DNA of 64,000 bases from Massilia rubra. GTDB taxonomy: Bacteria > Pseudomonadota > Gammaproteobacteria > Burkholderiales > Burkholderiaceae_D. This document shows positions 52,799-62,109 of the stretch, in pieces. The translations under genes and the position numbers were made by a program. The stretch is from contig NZ_VUYU01000011.1 of the NCBI RefSeq assembly GCF_011682065.1, forward strand, positions 124,001-188,000, given 5' to 3'. The notes beneath the pieces are model-generated. The model searched no databases, was not told the DNA's origin, and saw nothing but the letters and a program-made list of their open reading frames with translations. Each line of letters starts with the position of its first letter. Position 1 is the stretch's first letter.

Positions 52799-53743
52799 AT
52801 GCTCGATCTTCCCGTACGGCCAACTTTTCTGGACTTCCATGAGCGCGCGTTCAGCGCCGACGACATTGCGTTCCTGCTCACCAAGCCATCGATCCGCGGC
52901 CTGACCTTTACCGGCTGCGCCATCGGCGATGAGGAAATCGGCGCCCTGTGCGCCTTGCCCAGGCTGGAACGCCTGTGGCTCGCCGGCAGCGCGGTCACGG
53001 ACGCCGTCCTGCCCGCCATCGCCCGCGTTCCCGCCCTGAACTGGCTGGTGCTGGACAACACCGGCATCACCGGCGCCGGCCTCGCGGCCCTGGCCGGACA
53101 CGTCACATTGCGCAATTTGTCGCTGCGCAACACCCGGGCCGACGATGCCTGCGTCCCGTACATTGCCCGCATCGCGCCCCTGTCGAATGTGGACCTGGCG
53201 GGCAGCGCGATCACCCGCGACGGCCTGCTGGCGCTGGCTGCCCATCCGGCCGTGGGCTTGTGTGCGGACGACGCCCTGGCGCCCGGCCTGGCGGAAGAGT
53301 TCGTGCGCGAACAGCGCCGCCTGGCCAGTCGCACGCCGCCCGGCTTCGTCGCCGGCGCGGGCGAGGAGACGGCCGCGCTTGCCGCGCTGCGCGGTTTCTG
53401 GGACGGAATCAGCGCCTGGGAAACCCAGCTCGCGCTCGACAAGGCGACAGACCCGCTCTTCACCGACTGGCGCCAGCCGGTCCGCAGCGCCATTTTTGCG
53501 CAATATTGCACGCCCAGGCACAGCACCTCGGGGCAGGCTGTCGCGTCCAGTTTCGGCATGCCGCCCACGTATGCGCGGCACAGCGTCATCGATGTCGAAT
53601 GGCTGACGGCGCGCAAGGTGTGCGTGTACACCACCCACCACGCTCACTTGCAGTGCCGCTTCGTGCTCATGAAAAAAGGCAACACCTGGTTGCTCGATCA
53701 CATGCAAAACTTGTTCGATGGATGGAAGAAGGGGTATTTGTAG
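52799..53743 (+). CDS. LRR and NTF2-fold immunity-like protein
   Basis: The protein has 314 residues from MLDLPVRPTFLDFHERAFSA. Residues ~30-150 contain leucine-rich-repeat-like units (IRGLTFTGCAIGDEEIGALC, LERLWLAGSAVTDAVLPAIA, LNWLVLDNTGITGAGLAALA, LRNLSLRNTRADDACVPYIA, LSNVDLAGSAITRDGLLALA). The C-terminal ~110 residues (from LFTDWRQPVRS) end VEWLTARKVCVYTT...FVLMKKGNTWLLDHMQN, the beta-sheet ending of NTF2-fold immunity proteins. No toxin gene is adjacent. It lies seven bases after the preceding hypothetical gene. Confidence 0.7.
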   Translation: MLDLPVRPTFLDFHERAFSADDIAFLLTKPSIRGLTFTGCAIGDEEIGALCALPRLERLWLAGSAVTDAVLPAIARVPALNWLVLDNTGITGAGLAALAGHVTLRNLSLRNTRADDACVPYIARIAPLSNVDLAGSAITRDGLLALAAHPAVGLCADDALAPGLAEEFVREQRRLASRTPPGFVAGAGEETAALAALRGFWDGISAWETQLALDKATDPLFTDWRQPVRSAIFAQYCTPRHSTSGQAVASSFGMPPTYARHSVIDVEWLTARKVCVYTTHHAHLQCRFVLMKKGNTWLLDHMQNLFDGWKKGYL

Positions 53744-53809
53744 CAGCCCGATGAAGCGCGCGGGCGAGGACTGAAGCAGCGGCGCGCGGGGAAGACGCCG
53801 CTGGCTTGC

Positions 53810-54094
53810 TTAATTGAAAGCACGCATGATGCGCGCTTCGCCGGACAGGTCGGCATTGTCCGCATTGGCGGTTTTGCTCGCTTCGATCATGCGTCCGAGT
53901 TGCTCGTCCTCGAATCGGGCCAGTTCTTCGGTGGCCGCGTTCAGCGCCAGCGCCAGCTTGGCGCGGGCACTGCGGTATAACACGCTGGTGTACTGGTCCG
54001 TGTTCTTCAGCAACTCTTCCGCATTTTCGATGACGAGCCGCAGGTCGCCGATCAATCGTTCCTGGGTTTGCTGGTTTTCTTCAGGGTTATCCAT
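53810..54094 (-). CDS. DUF883/ElaB-like protein without membrane anchor
   Basis: The start at 54094 with AAGGTGG upstream gives 94 residues: ERLIGDLRLVIENAEELLKN, then YRSARAKLALALNAATEELA. This resembles the N-terminal helical half of ElaB/YqjD/DUF883 ribosome-associated proteins, but the usual C-terminal membrane helix is missing. It could be a shortened relative. A longer frame to 54121 is open. Confidence 0.6.
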   Translation of the reverse strand: MDNPEENQQTQERLIGDLRLVIENAEELLKNTDQYTSVLYRSARAKLALALNAATEELARFEDEQLGRMIEASKTANADNADLSGEARIMRAFN

Positions 54095-54252
54095 GGTGGC
54101 CACCTTGAATCGGTTAATCACGTCTTAGAATATATACAAAACATGCAATTTTGTGTTTGTCGCCGCGCAAGAACGCCCGTGCCGCCGCCGTCCTTACTCA
54201 GCATATTTCTAATATTGCCCGATTACAAGGTGTTTATACTGCGCTGGCGCAA

Positions 54253-54486
54253 TCAGGCGCCGTCAGTCCCGCTGCTGCGCACGCTGATGCGCACATCGCC
54301 GATGCCGACCACTTGGCCATCGCGGATCTTGGCGGTCTTGCGCAATTCCTTTTTGCCATCGACCGATACCACGCCCGTGGCGACCAGGTTCTTGCCCGCG
54401 CCGCCGCTGTCGCACAAGCCCGACAGTTTCAATAATTGGTTCAGTTCGACGAACTCGCCTGTGAGGTCAAAAGTGACTTTCTGCAT
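54253..54486 (-). CDS. RNA-binding S4 domain protein (YbcJ-like)
   Basis: The protein has 77 residues, essentially one S4 domain: FVELNQLLKLSGLCDSGGAG, then VSVDGKKELRKTAKIRDGQV and VGIGDVRI. It matches the YbcJ family. It probably binds structured RNA or ribosomal components; the target is unknown. It lies about 90 bases downstream of fumC on the same strand. Confidence 0.9.
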   Translation of the reverse strand: MQKVTFDLTGEFVELNQLLKLSGLCDSGGAGKNLVATGVVSVDGKKELRKTAKIRDGQVVGIGDVRISVRSSGTDGA

Positions 54487-54577
54487 TTACCGCTCGTCCT
54501 AAAATAGATGAAAGAAGCGCAGTGTGGCGGCATCGGCGCGGCGCGTCAACGTTGCCCGCGCCGCGCCGCGCCGTGTC

Positions 54578-55969
54578 TTACAAGCCGGGCCGGGTCATCT
54601 CGAGCGGCACGATCCACTCCTCGAACTGTTGTTCCGTCACAAATCCGAGCGCCAGCGCCGCCTGCTTGAGGGTGGTGCCCTCGTGCTGCGCCTTCTTGGC
54701 GATCTGGGCCGCGCGGTCGTAGCCGATGTGCGGCGCCAGGGCCGTCACCAGCATCAGCGAGCGTTCCATCAGTTCGCCGATGCGTTCGCGGTTCGGCTCG
54801 ATGCCGTGCGCGCAATGCTCGTTAAACGAGCGCATGCCGTCGGCCAGCAGGCGCGCACTTTGCAAAAAGTTATGGACGATCATCGGCTTGAATACGTTCA
54901 GCTCGAAGTTGCCGGACGCGCCGCCCATGGTAATGGCGACATCGTTGCCGAACACCTGGCAGCACAGCATGGTCAGCGCTTCGCACTGGGTCGGATTGAC
55001 CTTGCCCGGCATGATTGAGCTGCCCGGCTCATTTTCGGGAATGCTGATTTCGCCCAGGCCCGAGCGCGGGCCGGACGCCATCCAGCGCACGTCGTTGGCG
55101 ATTTTCATCAAGGCCGTGGCCAGGGTTTTCAGGGCGCCGTGGGTGCCGACCAGCGCGTCGTGCCCGGCCAGGGCCGCGAACTTGTTGGGCGCGGTCTTGA
55201 AGCTGAGCGCCGTGCGCGAGCCGATTTCGGCCGCGATGCGGGCCGCAAAATCCGGGTGCGTGTTCAGGCCGGTGCCGACCGCCGTGCCGCCGGCGGCCAG
55301 TTGCAGCAGGCCGGGCAGGGTGGACTTGATCGCGTGCTCGGAGTATTCCAGATGGGCCACATAGCCCGAGAATTCCTGGCCCAGGGTCAGCGGGGTCGCG
55401 TCCTGCAAGTGGGTGCGCCCGATCTTGACGATGTCGGCGAACTCGCGCGACTTGATCTCGAACGTGCCGCGCAGGCGCGCCAGGGCCGGCAGCAGCGACT
55501 GCACCACGGCCTGGGCCGCTGCAACGTGCATCGCGGTCGGGAAAATATCGTTGGACGACTGGCCCAGGTTCACATGGTCGTTCGGATGCAGCAGGCGGCC
55601 TTCGCCGCGCGCGCCGCCGCTCAGTTCGGAAGCGCGGTTGGCCAGCACCTCGTTCATGTTCATATTGCTTTGCGTGCCCGAGCCGGTCTGCCACACGACC
55701 AGCGGAAATTCGTCGGGATGTTTGCTGTCGAGCACCTCGTCGGCGGCCTTGACGATGGCGTCGGCCTTCTCGGCCGGCAGCAGGCCGAGCGAGCGGTTGA
55801 CAGCGGCGGCGGCGCGCTTGACCTGGGCCAGCGCGGCCACCAGCTCGGGCGCCATGCGCTCGCTCGAGATGGCAAAGTGTTCCAGCGAGCGTTGCGTCTG
55901 CGCCCCCCACAAGCGCTCGGACGGGACCGCGATCGGGCCAAAACTGTCCTTTTCGATTCTTGTTTCCAT
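54578..55969 (-). CDS. fumC: Fumarate hydratase class II
   Basis: The enzyme interconverts fumarate and malate in the TCA cycle without an iron-sulfur cluster. It has 463 residues. The signature [16 protein letters not shown] is intact, with [35 protein letters not shown] and [18 protein letters not shown]. It is divergent from the FimV-like gene with a ~115-base shared upstream region. Confidence 0.97.
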   Translation of the reverse strand: METRIEKDSFGPIAVPSERLWGAQTQRSLEHFAISSERMAPELVAALAQVKRAAAAVNRSLGLLPAEKADAIVKAADEVLDSKHPDEFPLVVWQTGSGTQSNMNMNEVLANRASELSGGARGEGRLLHPNDHVNLGQSSNDIFPTAMHVAAAQAVVQSLLPALARLRGTFEIKSREFADIVKIGRTHLQDATPLTLGQEFSGYVAHLEYSEHAIKSTLPGLLQLAAGGTAVGTGLNTHPDFAARIAAEIGSRTALSFKTAPNKFAALAGHDALVGTHGALKTLATALMKIANDVRWMASGPRSGLGEISIPENEPGSSIMPGKVNPTQCEALTMLCCQVFGNDVAITMGGASGNFELNVFKPMIVHNFLQSARLLADGMRSFNEHCAHGIEPNRERIGELMERSLMLVTALAPHIGYDRAAQIAKKAQHEGTTLKQAALALGFVTEQQFEEWIVPLEMTRPGL

Positions 55970-56085
55970 TTCGTTACCTGTTTATTTGGGATTGCGATTA
56001 AAGAGTTTATCTCGGCGTACGTTAATTACGGTAGGGCTACAGATTTCTCCGCTCCTTCGTCACTAGCTGGACAACATTACCATAT

Positions 56086-57231
56086 ATGCACCATTCGCGA
56101 ATCGCCCGGCTGGCCCGGTCCGGCATTATCTTGATTTTCGGCCTGATACTGGCCGGCGCGCTGGCCAGCGCCCATGCCGCCGAGCTGGGCGAGGCCCAGG
56201 TGCGTTCCTACATCGGGCAGCCGCTGGTGGCCGATGTGGAACTGACGGCGCTGGCCGAATCGCCCGAGCGCGCCGCCAGCGTGCAGGTGCGCCTGGCCGA
56301 CGCCGATGTGTGGCGCGGCGCGAATGTGCGCATGCATCCGGTGCTGTCGAACCTGACCTTGTCGGTGATGCGGCGCGACGGTCGCCATTTTCTGCACATC
56401 ACCTCGGTCAAGCCGGTCGAGAGCGATTATGTGCATCTGTTCCTCATGCTCGGCGAAGGCGGCAAGCGCGAAGTGCGCGCAGTGACCTTGTGGCTCAGCC
56501 ATGATCCGCAGCCGGCGCCGCCGCCCGCGCCGGTTCCGCTTACTGTTCCTGTTCCTGTTCCGGACCCGGTTCCGGTCCCGGTCCGGGTTCCTGCGTCGTT
56601 GCCTGCCGCGCCCGCCAGGGTTGCGCCAGCGCCAGCGCCGCGCCCGGTGCGGGTCTTGCAACTGCCATCGGCCGCGTCGTCATCCTGCCCCCAGATCAGT
56701 GAGGATCAACTCAAGACGTGCGTCGATCTCGACCGCAAGAATGGCGTGCTGTCGGCCCGGATTGTGGAGCTCGAAGAAAAGGTCAAACTGCTGCAACGGG
56801 CCATCGAGGGCAAAAGTGCCGCCGCCAGCCATGCGGCGGCATCGGCCGGGCATGACGCGGCTTCCGCCAGCCATGCGGCCGAGGCGGCCAGCCATGCGGC
56901 CGCGCCGGCAAGTCATGCGGCCGAGCCGGCCGCGCCGCCGCCGATCCTCTCGCGCGCGGCCCTCGCCAAAAAGAACGCCGCCAAGAAAGGGGAGGAGTTC
57001 CCCTGGATGCTGATCGGCGCCGCGGCGGGCGCGACCCTCGTGACCGCCCTGGCCGTCTGGTTCCTGCTACGCCGGCGCAAGCGCAAGGCCGCGCTGTCCA
57101 CCGAGGGCGCCGCACCTGCCGACGCGCCGGCAGCGGCCAAAACGGGCATGTTCGCCGGACTTGCCGCGCGCTTCAAACGCAAGCCGAAAACGCCCGCGCC
57201 GGCGCTTCACGTCGCGCCCGATGCGAGCTGA
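56086..57231 (+). CDS. FimV-like envelope protein with SHAA repeats
   Basis: The 381-residue protein has a signal peptide (IILIFGLILAGALASAHAA). The N-terminal domain ELGEAQVRSYIGQPLVADVE with LSVMRRDGRHFLHITSVKPV and YVHLFLML is the FimV N-terminal module. A Pro/Val-rich linker follows, then a short coiled coil (KNGVLSARIVELEEKVKLLQ), an Ala-Ser-His repeat block (ASHAA units, about residues 247-285), a membrane helix (WMLIGAAAGATLVTALAVWF) and a basic cytoplasmic tail. It probably organises cell-wall-linked structures; the LysM and TPR parts of full FimV are absent. Confidence 0.8.
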   Translation: MHHSRIARLARSGIILIFGLILAGALASAHAAELGEAQVRSYIGQPLVADVELTALAESPERAASVQVRLADADVWRGANVRMHPVLSNLTLSVMRRDGRHFLHITSVKPVESDYVHLFLMLGEGGKREVRAVTLWLSHDPQPAPPPAPVPLTVPVPVPDPVPVPVRVPASLPAAPARVAPAPAPRPVRVLQLPSAASSSCPQISEDQLKTCVDLDRKNGVLSARIVELEEKVKLLQRAIEGKSAAASHAAASAGHDAASASHAAEAASHAAAPASHAAEPAAPPPILSRAALAKKNAAKKGEEFPWMLIGAAAGATLVTALAVWFLLRRRKRKAALSTEGAAPADAPAAAKTGMFAGLAARFKRKPKTPAPALHVAPDAS

Positions 57232-57308
57232 TTTCGTTGTATATATAAAAATGTTGAAAAAAGGTGAGCACGCGCACAAAGTCGTCTACACAACTTTTAA
57301 AACTGCGC

Positions 57309-57560
57309 TATACTGGTTTCCGTGGTCCTGCGGGACTGCAAAAACGGGCCCAGGATCTGGCGCAGCCACCAACGATAGCGTGGCGCGGCAAGCAGATAAT
57401 CGTTGAAGAAACGCCTGTCCCCGGAAGCGGTCCGCCAGCCAACGATGCGCCAGCGGACGCCGGATGCAACCGGCAAGAGGCGACACCAGGAGATACCTGG
57501 TGATCGCTCTCCAGAATTCTTTCCTCCCCCAGCGATCAATTTGCCTTCAAGCTATACTCT
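57309..57560 (+). promoter_or_regulatory. Structured leader upstream of aspartate aminotransferase
   Basis: This 359-base gap starts with a -10-like TATACT (57309-57314). It is followed by several strong hairpins: CCAG-GAT-CTGG, GCCAC...GTGGC, GTCCGC...GCGGAC, GCCGG-ATGCAA-CCGGC and CACCAGG-AGATA-CCTGGTG. A second TATACT (57553-57558) lies just before the gene. No reading frame in it looks like a real protein. It could be an independent small RNA or a regulatory leader. Confidence 0.4.
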
Positions 57561-57590
57561 TCGGTGACCCTAATCACTGAAGGCAAGCAC

Positions 57591-58811
57591 ATGACGACGG
57601 CAACAAACCAAGCACAAGCGCAATACGAGCTGTTCCTGCAACGCGGACTCAAGCTCGACATGTCGCGCGGCAAACCATCTCCCGAACAACTTGACCTGTC
57701 CAACGACCTGCTCGACGCCTTGCCGGGCTTTAGCGCGGCCGATGGCGCCGACGCCCGCAATTATGGCCTGGGCGTGGGCCTGCCCGAAGCGCGCGCGCTG
57801 TTCGGCAGCCTGCTCGACGTCCCAAGCGCCCAGGTCGTGGTCGACAGCAGCGCCAGCCTGTCGCTGATGCATGATGTGATCGTGTTTGCGCTGTTGAACG
57901 GCGTGCCCGGCGGCCAGCCCTGGGTTGGCCAGCAGAGCGTGTTCTTGTGCCCGGTGCCGGGCTACGACCGCCATTTTTCGATCTGCGAAGCGCGCGGCAT
58001 CAAGATGATCAATGTGCCGCTCAACGACGACGGTCCGGATATGGATATCGTCGAGCGCCTGGTGGCCAATGACGCCAGCATCAAGGGCATGTGGTGCGTG
58101 CCGAAGTACAGCAATCCGTCCGGCGCGGTCTACTCGGACCAGGTGGTGCGCCGCCTCGCCGCCATGAAAACCGCCGCGCCGGACTTCCGGCTGATGTGGG
58201 ACGACGCCTATCGTTTCCATCACCTCAACGAAGAAAACGTGCGTGTCGCCGAGATCATTGGCGAATGCGCCAGGGCGGGCAACCCGGACCGGGCGATCGT
58301 GTTCGCATCGACGTCGAAGGTGAGCTGGGCCGGGTCCGGCATTGCCGCGCTGGCGTCGTCGCCGGCCAATATCGCCTGGTGGACCAGGCATGCGGGCATC
58401 CGCAGCATCGGCCCGGACAAGATCAACCAGCTGCGCCACGTGCGCCTCTTGAAGGACCGCGCAACCGTGGAAGCGCTCATGCGGCGCCACGCGGCGCTGC
58501 TCAAGCCCAAGTTCGACGCCGTGCTGGCGCAGTTCGCGGCACACCTGGGCGATGTGCCGGGCGTGTCGTGGACGGTGCCGAAGGGCGGGTATTTTATCGA
58601 CCTGGTGACGCCGCCGGGTGCGGCCAAGAAGACGATTGCGCTGGCCAGGGAAGCCGGGATTACGCTCACGCCGGCTGGCGCCGCGTATCCGTACGGGGTC
58701 GACCCGGACGACAGCCATATCCGCATCGCCCCGAGTTTTCCGTCGCTGCCGGAGATTACCCAGGCGGCCGAGGGGATTGCGCTGGCGTTGAAGGTGGCTG
58801 TAGCGGGGTAA
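57591..58811 (+). CDS. Aspartate aminotransferase, type Ic
   Basis: This PLP enzyme transfers amino groups between aspartate and 2-oxoglutarate. It has 406 residues. LDMSRGKPSPEQLDLSNDLL is the hallmark of the PF12897 type Ic family. The PLP-binding segments are DDAYRFHHL, FASTSKVSWAGSGIA with the catalytic Lys, and the C-terminal VPKGGYFIDL and SHIRIAPSFPSL. The ATG at 57591 has AAGGC upstream; an earlier in-frame start at 57564 is less likely. A structured leader precedes it and a terminator follows. Confidence 0.93.
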   Translation: MTTATNQAQAQYELFLQRGLKLDMSRGKPSPEQLDLSNDLLDALPGFSAADGADARNYGLGVGLPEARALFGSLLDVPSAQVVVDSSASLSLMHDVIVFALLNGVPGGQPWVGQQSVFLCPVPGYDRHFSICEARGIKMINVPLNDDGPDMDIVERLVANDASIKGMWCVPKYSNPSGAVYSDQVVRRLAAMKTAAPDFRLMWDDAYRFHHLNEENVRVAEIIGECARAGNPDRAIVFASTSKVSWAGSGIAALASSPANIAWWTRHAGIRSIGPDKINQLRHVRLLKDRATVEALMRRHAALLKPKFDAVLAQFAAHLGDVPGVSWTVPKGGYFIDLVTPPGAAKKTIALAREAGITLTPAGAAYPYGVDPDDSHIRIAPSFPSLPEITQAAEGIALALKVAVAG

Positions 58812-58841
58812 AGGCGGTAATGACCGGAGCGATCCAACAAA

Positions 58842-58861
58842 AAAGCGCCCTCGGGCGCTTT
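58842..58861. terminator. Rho-independent terminator between convergent genes
   Basis: The stem AAAGCGCCC (58842-58850) pairs with GGGCGCTTT (58853-58861) around a two-base loop. A and T runs on both sides make it bidirectional, suiting the convergent aminotransferase and fliT genes. Confidence 0.8.
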
Positions 58862-58886
58862 CGTTCACATCTTTTCGTTCACATTG

Positions 58887-59174
58887 TTAAGCGGCTAAGT
58901 GCGTCGCGCACATCACATCGGACAACTGCCACGGTTCGGTAATCTCGCGCACCGCGCGGTCATTGGCCATGATCTGCTTGAGCAAGTCGATCTTGCGCAT
59001 GCGGGGCGCGCCATCGAGTGCGGGCACGCCGGTCTTGACCGCCGCCGCATGTTGCTTGCACTGCGTTTCCAGGTTGGCCATGCCATTCCAGTCGCCTGCT
59101 TTTGCCGCAACCGCCATCTTGCCAGTCAGGCCAGCAATATTTTCGTACATCGAGAGAACTTCGTTGGAGGTCAT
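58887..59174 (-). CDS. fliT: Flagellar protein FliT
   Basis: The 95-residue helical protein MTSNEVLSMYENIAGLTGKM with DWNGMANLETQCKQHAAAVK and RKIDLLKQIMANDRAVREIT matches FliT, the export chaperone of the filament cap FliD. The other flagellar genes are not in the window. The preceding gene upstream on the same strand is the HDOD protein. Confidence 0.85.
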   Translation of the reverse strand: MTSNEVLSMYENIAGLTGKMAVAAKAGDWNGMANLETQCKQHAAAVKTGVPALDGAPRMRKIDLLKQIMANDRAVREITEPWQLSDVMCATHLAA

Positions 59175-59299
59175 GCGCTCACCTGGCCAAAAAATTTATA
59201 AAGATTACCGCGTGTCCTTCCATAACGTCGGGATTGCGCGGAACTTTAGGTTTTTTTCAAAAAAACCTGAAAATATTTTTAGCCAGGTTGAAAAAATGC

Positions 59300-60127
59300 T
59301 TAATTGATAAGCTCTTCCAGCCCGCCACTGAGCTCCCCGAGCGGCGGAATCCCCGCGAACAAGTCCTCCGGCGCCACGCCCAGCCCGGTCGCCAGCGCTT
59401 GGGTGAAGCATGCCGCCAGTTCCTCGTCGTTTGGCTGGCGCTCTTCATAACGCGCGCGCAGCACGGCCAGGTGAATCACCGACGCCATCCGGTACGAGGG
59501 CGACTCCGGGGTCGGCTCGGGAAAATGGCGCAAGGTCTGGTGAAACAGGTCGGGGAATTTCCAGCGCAGCGCCAGTTCCGCCCCCACCATGCCGAAATCG
59601 TAGCCGAACAGCGCCCGCTCGGCCGCGATCCGGCCGTTGTCGTACGGCCCGACCGTTTGATCGAGCTCGCGCGCCTGCTGCGCCACGCCCGCGTGCATCA
59701 CCAGCTGCCCGATCCCGTGCATCATCCCGATCGTGAAGGCCAGGTCGGTATTGGCGCCGATCTGCTTGGCGATCCACTTGGCCGCCACCGCCGTGTGCAG
59801 GCTGTAGCGCCAGAAGCGCTTCAGGTCGAGTCCCGGCACCGTCTTGAAACTGCCCACCAGGCCCGAACTGATGACCAGTGTGCGCACCGTCACAAACCCG
59901 AGCATGCGCACCGCGTCGCCCACATTGCCGATCCGGCGCGAGACGTGATAGTAGGCCGAGTTGGCCAGCCGCAGCAGCTTGGCGCTCAGGACCGGGTCAA
60001 GCGAGAGCTTGCGCGCGACTTCTTCGACCGCCACATCCGGGTCGTCGAAACTGCTGATCAGTTCCGCGACCACTTTCGGCGCGGAGGGCAGGGCGTTGGG
60101 ATTTTGCAGCAGGGCTTCAAGGGTCAT
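59300..60127 (-). CDS. HDOD domain signalling protein
   Basis: The 275-residue protein is an HDOD domain: LPSAPKVVAELISSFDDPDV, LDPVLSAKLLRLANSAYYHV, then FVTVRTLVISSG and AFTIGMMHGIGQLVMH, with the HD metal residues replaced (HG-IGQ). HDOD proteins act in two-component and cyclic-di-GMP-linked control, including motility. It lies upstream of fliT on the same strand with a 125-base gap. Confidence 0.92.
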   Translation of the reverse strand: MTLEALLQNPNALPSAPKVVAELISSFDDPDVAVEEVARKLSLDPVLSAKLLRLANSAYYHVSRRIGNVGDAVRMLGFVTVRTLVISSGLVGSFKTVPGLDLKRFWRYSLHTAVAAKWIAKQIGANTDLAFTIGMMHGIGQLVMHAGVAQQARELDQTVGPYDNGRIAAERALFGYDFGMVGAELALRWKFPDLFHQTLRHFPEPTPESPSYRMASVIHLAVLRARYEERQPNDEELAACFTQALATGLGVAPEDLFAGIPPLGELSGGLEELIN

Positions 60128-60214
60128 TCTGTCTCCAGTTGATTGCGTAGCGCGAGGCAGGGTGACTATATAGCGATTCCTGCTGACACGCCACCACCGC
60201 GCCGACCGCGCCGC

Positions 60215-61120
60215 TCACACCTCGTCGAGCTGGGCGAAGCGCGCCGCCAGGAAATCGATCAGGGTCCGCACGGCCGGGCGCAGCCAGCGCCGCGACGAAT
60301 AGGTGGCGTGAATGATCCCGCCCCGGGGAAACCAGTCCGGCATCAAGATGACCAGCGTCCCCTGGCGCAGTTCTTCTGCGATCATCATCAGCGGCAACTG
60401 CACCACGCCCACACCCGCCAGCGCCGCCGCCCTCAGGGCGATCATGTCGTCGGTCACCAGGCGCGGCGTGTGGCGGATACTGGCTACCGCGCCGTCCGGG
60501 CCATCGAGGTGCCAGGTCGGTTGCGCCATGGGGCTGCCCCAGTCCAGGGTCGGCACGCCGCCCAGGTCGGCGGGCAGGTGGAGCGCGGGGTGGCGCGCCA
60601 GGAAGGCCGGGCTGGCCGCGACACACCAGCGCCGCGTGCTCAGCACCTTCATCACCAGGTCGCTGTCCTGCAAGGGCGGCACCCGGACCCGGATGGCGAC
60701 GTCGGTCCCCTCGGCCACCAGGTCGATGCGCCGGTTGCTGGCCTCCAGGTGCAGGGTCACCATGGGGTGCGCCGCCATGAATTCGGCCAGCATGGCCCCG
60801 ACCCGCACATGCAGCAGCGCAATCGGACAAGCGATGCGCACCACGCCGCTCGGCTCGGCCCGGGTGCGGTCGACCGCATCCTGGGCCGCCTGGGCTTCGA
60901 CCAGCATCGCCTTGCAATGCAAAAAATAGCTGGTGCCGATCTCCGTGACGGAAAACTGGCGCGTCGAGCGCTGCAGCAAACGCACGCCGAGCCGTTCTTC
61001 GAGCATGCAAATCCGCCGGCTCAGTTTGGATTTTGGAACCCCGATCGCCCGACTGGCCGGGGCGAACCCCTCGTGTTCGACCACCTGCACAAAGTAAAAC
61101 AGATCGTTCAAGTCCTGCAC
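60215..61120 (-). CDS. LysR family transcriptional regulator
   Basis: The start appears to be GTG at 61120 (MQDLNDLFYFVQVVEHEGFA), giving 301 residues. The helix-turn-helix is FAPASRAIGVPKSKLSRRIC with MLEERLGVRLLQRSTRQF, followed by a substrate-binding domain (RRIDLVAEGTDVAIRV, LRAAALAGVGVVQLPLMMI). It is divergent from the isochorismatase-family hydrolase gene, a common regulator-target arrangement. Confidence 0.92.
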   Translation of the reverse strand: MQDLNDLFYFVQVVEHEGFAPASRAIGVPKSKLSRRICMLEERLGVRLLQRSTRQFSVTEIGTSYFLHCKAMLVEAQAAQDAVDRTRAEPSGVVRIACPIALLHVRVGAMLAEFMAAHPMVTLHLEASNRRIDLVAEGTDVAIRVRVPPLQDSDLVMKVLSTRRWCVAASPAFLARHPALHLPADLGGVPTLDWGSPMAQPTWHLDGPDGAVASIRHTPRLVTDDMIALRAAALAGVGVVQLPLMMIAEELRQGTLVILMPDWFPRGGIIHATYSSRRWLRPAVRTLIDFLAARFAQLDEV

Positions 61121-61261
61121 ATCGGTGTCCAGTGTTCCATTGATAGGACGCAGAGTATAGATATCGGCAGCTACCGGCGCAACCGTGTAAAGACTACGAT
61201 GCGGGTCCGCCGTCGGGCACTGTCCCGGCGCCCGCTCTTTTTACTTATCCAGGGAACCAGC

Positions 61262-61900
61262 ATGACCAGTGAAACCATCCGCGACACCAGCACCGACCAT
61301 TTGCTTACCCCCGACAATGCGGCCTTGATCGTGATCGACTACCAGCCGGTGCAAGTCAATTCGATCGCCTCGATGGACCGCCAGCTCCTGATCAACAATA
61401 TCGTCGGCGTATCGAAAGCGGCCATCGCCTTCGGCCTGCCGATCGTGCATTCCACGGTCAACGTCAAGACTGGCCTGAACAAGCCGCCGATCCCGCAGCT
61501 GCGCAAGGTACTCGAAGGCATTCCGACCTATGACCGCACCACCATCAATTCGTGGGAAGACGTCGAGTTCCAGGCCGCCGTAACGGCGACCGGCAGGAAG
61601 AAATTGATCATGACGGCGCTCTGGACCGAGGCTTGCCTGACCTTTCCGGCGCTGGACGCCCTGCGCGACGGTTATGACGTCTACGTTGTCGTCGACGCCG
61701 TCGGCGGCACCTCCGGCGCGGCGCACGAAGCTGCGTTGCGCCGCATCGAGCAGGCCGGCGGGAAGATGATCAGCGTGGTGCAGATGTTCTGCGAACTGCA
61801 GCGCGACTGGGCGCGCCATGACACCGTGCCGGCGTTCATCAAGCTGTTTATCGAGACCGGCGGCACGGCGGGGATTCAATTCTCGTACGACCAGGCCTGA
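61262..61900 (+). CDS. Isochorismatase family hydrolase (YcaC-like)
   Basis: The start at 61262 with AGGGAA upstream gives 212 residues. The cysteine-hydrolase triad is visible: catalytic Asp in ALIVIDYQPVQVNSI, Lys in ATGRKKLIMTALWTE, and Cys125 in EACLTFPALDA. The order of motifs and VVDAVGGTSGAAHEAALRRI resemble E. coli YcaC. The natural substrate is unknown. The LysR gene is divergent with a 141-base shared promoter region. Confidence 0.9.
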   Translation: MTSETIRDTSTDHLLTPDNAALIVIDYQPVQVNSIASMDRQLLINNIVGVSKAAIAFGLPIVHSTVNVKTGLNKPPIPQLRKVLEGIPTYDRTTINSWEDVEFQAAVTATGRKKLIMTALWTEACLTFPALDALRDGYDVYVVVDAVGGTSGAAHEAALRRIEQAGGKMISVVQMFCELQRDWARHDTVPAFIKLFIETGGTAGIQFSYDQA

Positions 61901-62109
61901 GCATCGGACCAGGCGATGCGCTGAGCCCGAGGATCAGGCAGCGCGCATGGCATGCTGGCGGCGGCCTGCGCGCCATTCCGGCTTTTCGCTACTCTGGCGG
62001 CCTATCGTGCAGTTTATCGCATTTGATCAGCATTTCTCCCCGCGCTCGATTAAAGTGCAGGCTGGGAAAAATGCGCCGGCCCCGGCGCCGCCACGAAAAG
62101 AAAACACAG

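Noticed and set aside
57264-57503. A 79-residue frame in the aminotransferase leader
   Set aside because: There is no ribosome site or family similarity, and the sequence folds into strong hairpins more in keeping with RNA.
57309-57560. 6S, tmRNA, SRP or RNase P RNA
   Set aside because: No long closing stem, tag frame, SRP GGAAG-type loop or RNase P core sequence is visible.
60143-61261. N-terminal extension of the isochorismatase-family frame over the LysR gene
   Set aside because: The 373 extra residues are antisense to the LysR gene. The ATG at 61262 has a ribosome site and gives the normal family length.
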